A DNA stretch of 64,000 nucleotides from Xanthomonas cassavae CFBP 4642. Lineage in GTDB: Bacteria; Pseudomonadota; Gammaproteobacteria; Xanthomonadales; Xanthomonadaceae. The stretch spans positions 231,148 through 295,147 of the forward strand of contig NZ_CM002139.1 in assembly GCF_000454545.1 (NCBI RefSeq). The letters are read 5' to 3'. Below, in pieces: positions 63,040 through 64,000 of this stretch (position 1 is its first letter; each line of letters starts with the position of its first letter). A program made the position numbers and the translations under genes. The notes under the pieces are model-generated. The model saw nothing but the letters and a program-made list of their open reading frames with translations, was not told the origin of the DNA and made no database searches.

Positions 63040-63229
63040 CGCCCCATCCGGCGAACAGTGCGGTGAGCTGCGCCGGCGCGACGAAGGCGCCCTGGTCGGC
63101 GGCAGCGATGCCTTCGAGCACGGCCGCCTGGAAGCTGGCCTCGGTCACCGCATGCAGCACGTCCTGCCACCCTGCGGTGTCGGGCAGCGTGTCGATCAGC
63201 GTATGGGCGTGATGCTTGATGGCAGACAT
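63023..63229 (-). CDS. Small antitoxin-like protein upstream of the ParE fusion
   Basis: A 68-residue acidic, helical protein (MSAIKHHAHTLIDTLPDTAGWQDVLHAVTEASFQAAVLEG, then FVAPAQLTALFAGWGVD). The position, size and 17-bp overlap with the ParE-like gene identify it as the probable antitoxin. No DNA-binding motif is obvious; it resembles short ParE antitoxins of the DUF-type addiction modules. The start at 63229 is chosen; 29 upstream codons in frame look non-coding. Confidence 0.7.
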   Translation of the reverse strand: MSAIKHHAHTLIDTLPDTAGWQDVLHAVTEASFQAAVLEGIAAADQGAFVAPAQLTALFAGWGVDVAA

Positions 63230-63478
63230 GGCACTGCGGTGGGGGAATACTGCCGACAAGTCTACCGCCGCAGCCCGGATTGGCGTGTGGCAACAGCCGG
63301 CGCGCAGGCGTGGCATTCACCGGCGAGGGCGGCCGCAGCGCACGGCGCCGGCGCTGCAGCCGCCTGCCAGCGGCCACGCCGGCGCACGGGCGGCAACAGA
63401 AAGTGACACTTGGCACCTTGTCGGCGGCGTGGCCGGGTTTCATCCTGCAGCCGTCACTTCACCCACAAAGGATTGGTC

Positions 63479-64000
63479 ATGCCCGCTGCTGCCATCGCGC
63501 CTTTTACCCCGTACCTGTCGATGGCGGCCATCGCCTTCATTTATTACCGGCGCATCCGCCGTAGCTTCGGCCGCCAGCAGTGGAAGCCGGTGGGCACTGC
63601 GGTGCGTGCGACTGTGCTGGTCATCGCCGCCGCTGCGCTGGCATTTGCGGTGTACGGCTTGCCGCAGGTGCGGCTGGGGATCGCGCTGGGAGCGGTGGCC
63701 GGCATCGGGCTGGGCGCCCTGTCGCTGCGCTACACGCATGCCGAATGGGCGCAGGGCAGCGGCTGGTACACGCCCAACCCGTGGATCGGCGCGGCGCTGA
63801 TGCTGGTGCTGCTGGGCCGGCTGGCCTGGCGCTGGGCCTCGGGCGCTTTCAGCCAGGGTGCGGCCGCTGCCGGATCGCAGGCCAGCCCGCTGACCCTGGG
63901 GATTGCGGCCGCGCTGGTGCTGTATGCGCTGGTGCACGTAGGTGGGCTGTGGTGGCGTCTGCGCCAGCTGCGCCTGCAGGCAGGCGCGGCGGGGTCGGCG
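63479..64000 (+). CDS. DUF1453-like inner-membrane protein, cut by the window edge
   Basis: The frame starts MPAAAIAPFTPYLSMAAIAF and is open to the last base (174 codons), so the C-terminus is outside the window. There are about five hydrophobic helices. YYRRIRRSFGRQQWKPVGTAVRAT is the Arg-rich loop after the first helix, as in DUF1453/CcdC-like proteins. Function is unknown. It is divergent from the ParE fusion operon. Confidence 0.65.
   Translation, partial: MPAAAIAPFTPYLSMAAIAFIYYRRIRRSFGRQQWKPVGTAVRATVLVIAAAALAFAVYGLPQVRLGIALGAVAGIGLGALSLRYTHAEWAQGSGWYTPNPWIGAALMLVLLGRLAWRWASGAFSQGAAAAGSQASPLTLGIAAALVLYALVHVGGLWWRLRQLRLQAGAAGSA

Overview
The window is a high-GC chromosomal segment that reads as Xanthomonas. 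The markers are a Svx/AvrXca-type secreted zinc metalloprotease, a TonB-dependent receptor, a GH92 mannosidase, an AHH-nuclease effector of the Xanthomonas type IV killing-system kind next to Imm11 immunity genes, an IS1595 (ISXo5-like) and an IS30 element, and the palindromic and G-rich intergenic repeats common in this genus. No rRNA, tRNA or CRISPR array was recognised. All family assignments come from reading the proteins and from general knowledge; no database search was run.

Layout. 1-5 kb is the edge of an integrative element: a frameshifted hsdM with an XRE regulator and a double operator, a tyrosine recombinase, and a STY4528-type replication protein. 5-14 kb is core and looks phosphate-related at first: class A acid phosphatase and a TonB receptor diverge from a Pho-box-like repeat, followed by a glycerophosphodiester phosphodiesterase, rhomboid protease, TerC, an RlmI-like methyltransferase and a small membrane protein. 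14-16 kb holds svx/avrXca. 16.5-19.5 kb is a decaying glycerate/glucarate cluster (truncated MFS, glycerate kinase with a short deletion, broken cdaR). A diguanylate cyclase follows. 21.4-24.9 kb is an accessory cassette: radC remnant, two Imm11 immunity genes, and an AHH effector broken by a frameshift and a C-terminal truncation.

25-33.4 kb contains the GH92 mannosidase, an APC permease, a GST remnant, a KTSC-like protein, rmuC, a lipoprotein and glutathione peroxidase. An IS1595 element (33550-34621) sits exactly behind the stop codon of mlaA, the last gene of a mlaFEDCB-mlaA operon (34.6-38.7 kb) for outer-membrane lipid asymmetry. 39-40.1 kb is a graveyard of tail-collar and Calx-beta autotransporter fragments. 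40.3-50.1 kb is recC-recB-recD, joined by ATGA overlaps; recB and recD have absorbed several intergenic-type repeats as in-frame protein insertions.

50-63.3 kb is rich in toxin-antitoxin material: higBA, a ParE pair, an orphan MbcA/ParS-like protein, hipB with a dead hipA, a broken FitA-like antitoxin, and a membrane-anchored ParE fusion with its own antitoxin. Between these lie an M61 peptidase, small lipoproteins, an esterase, a 32-residue lysine-rich protein, and an AT-rich islet carrying IS30. The last gene, a DUF1453-like membrane protein, runs off the right edge.

The best candidates for new biology are the ParE-transmembrane-proline-rich fusion (61924-63229), the Imm11/Imm11/AHH effector module (21912-24896), and the repeat-invaded recB/recD genes.
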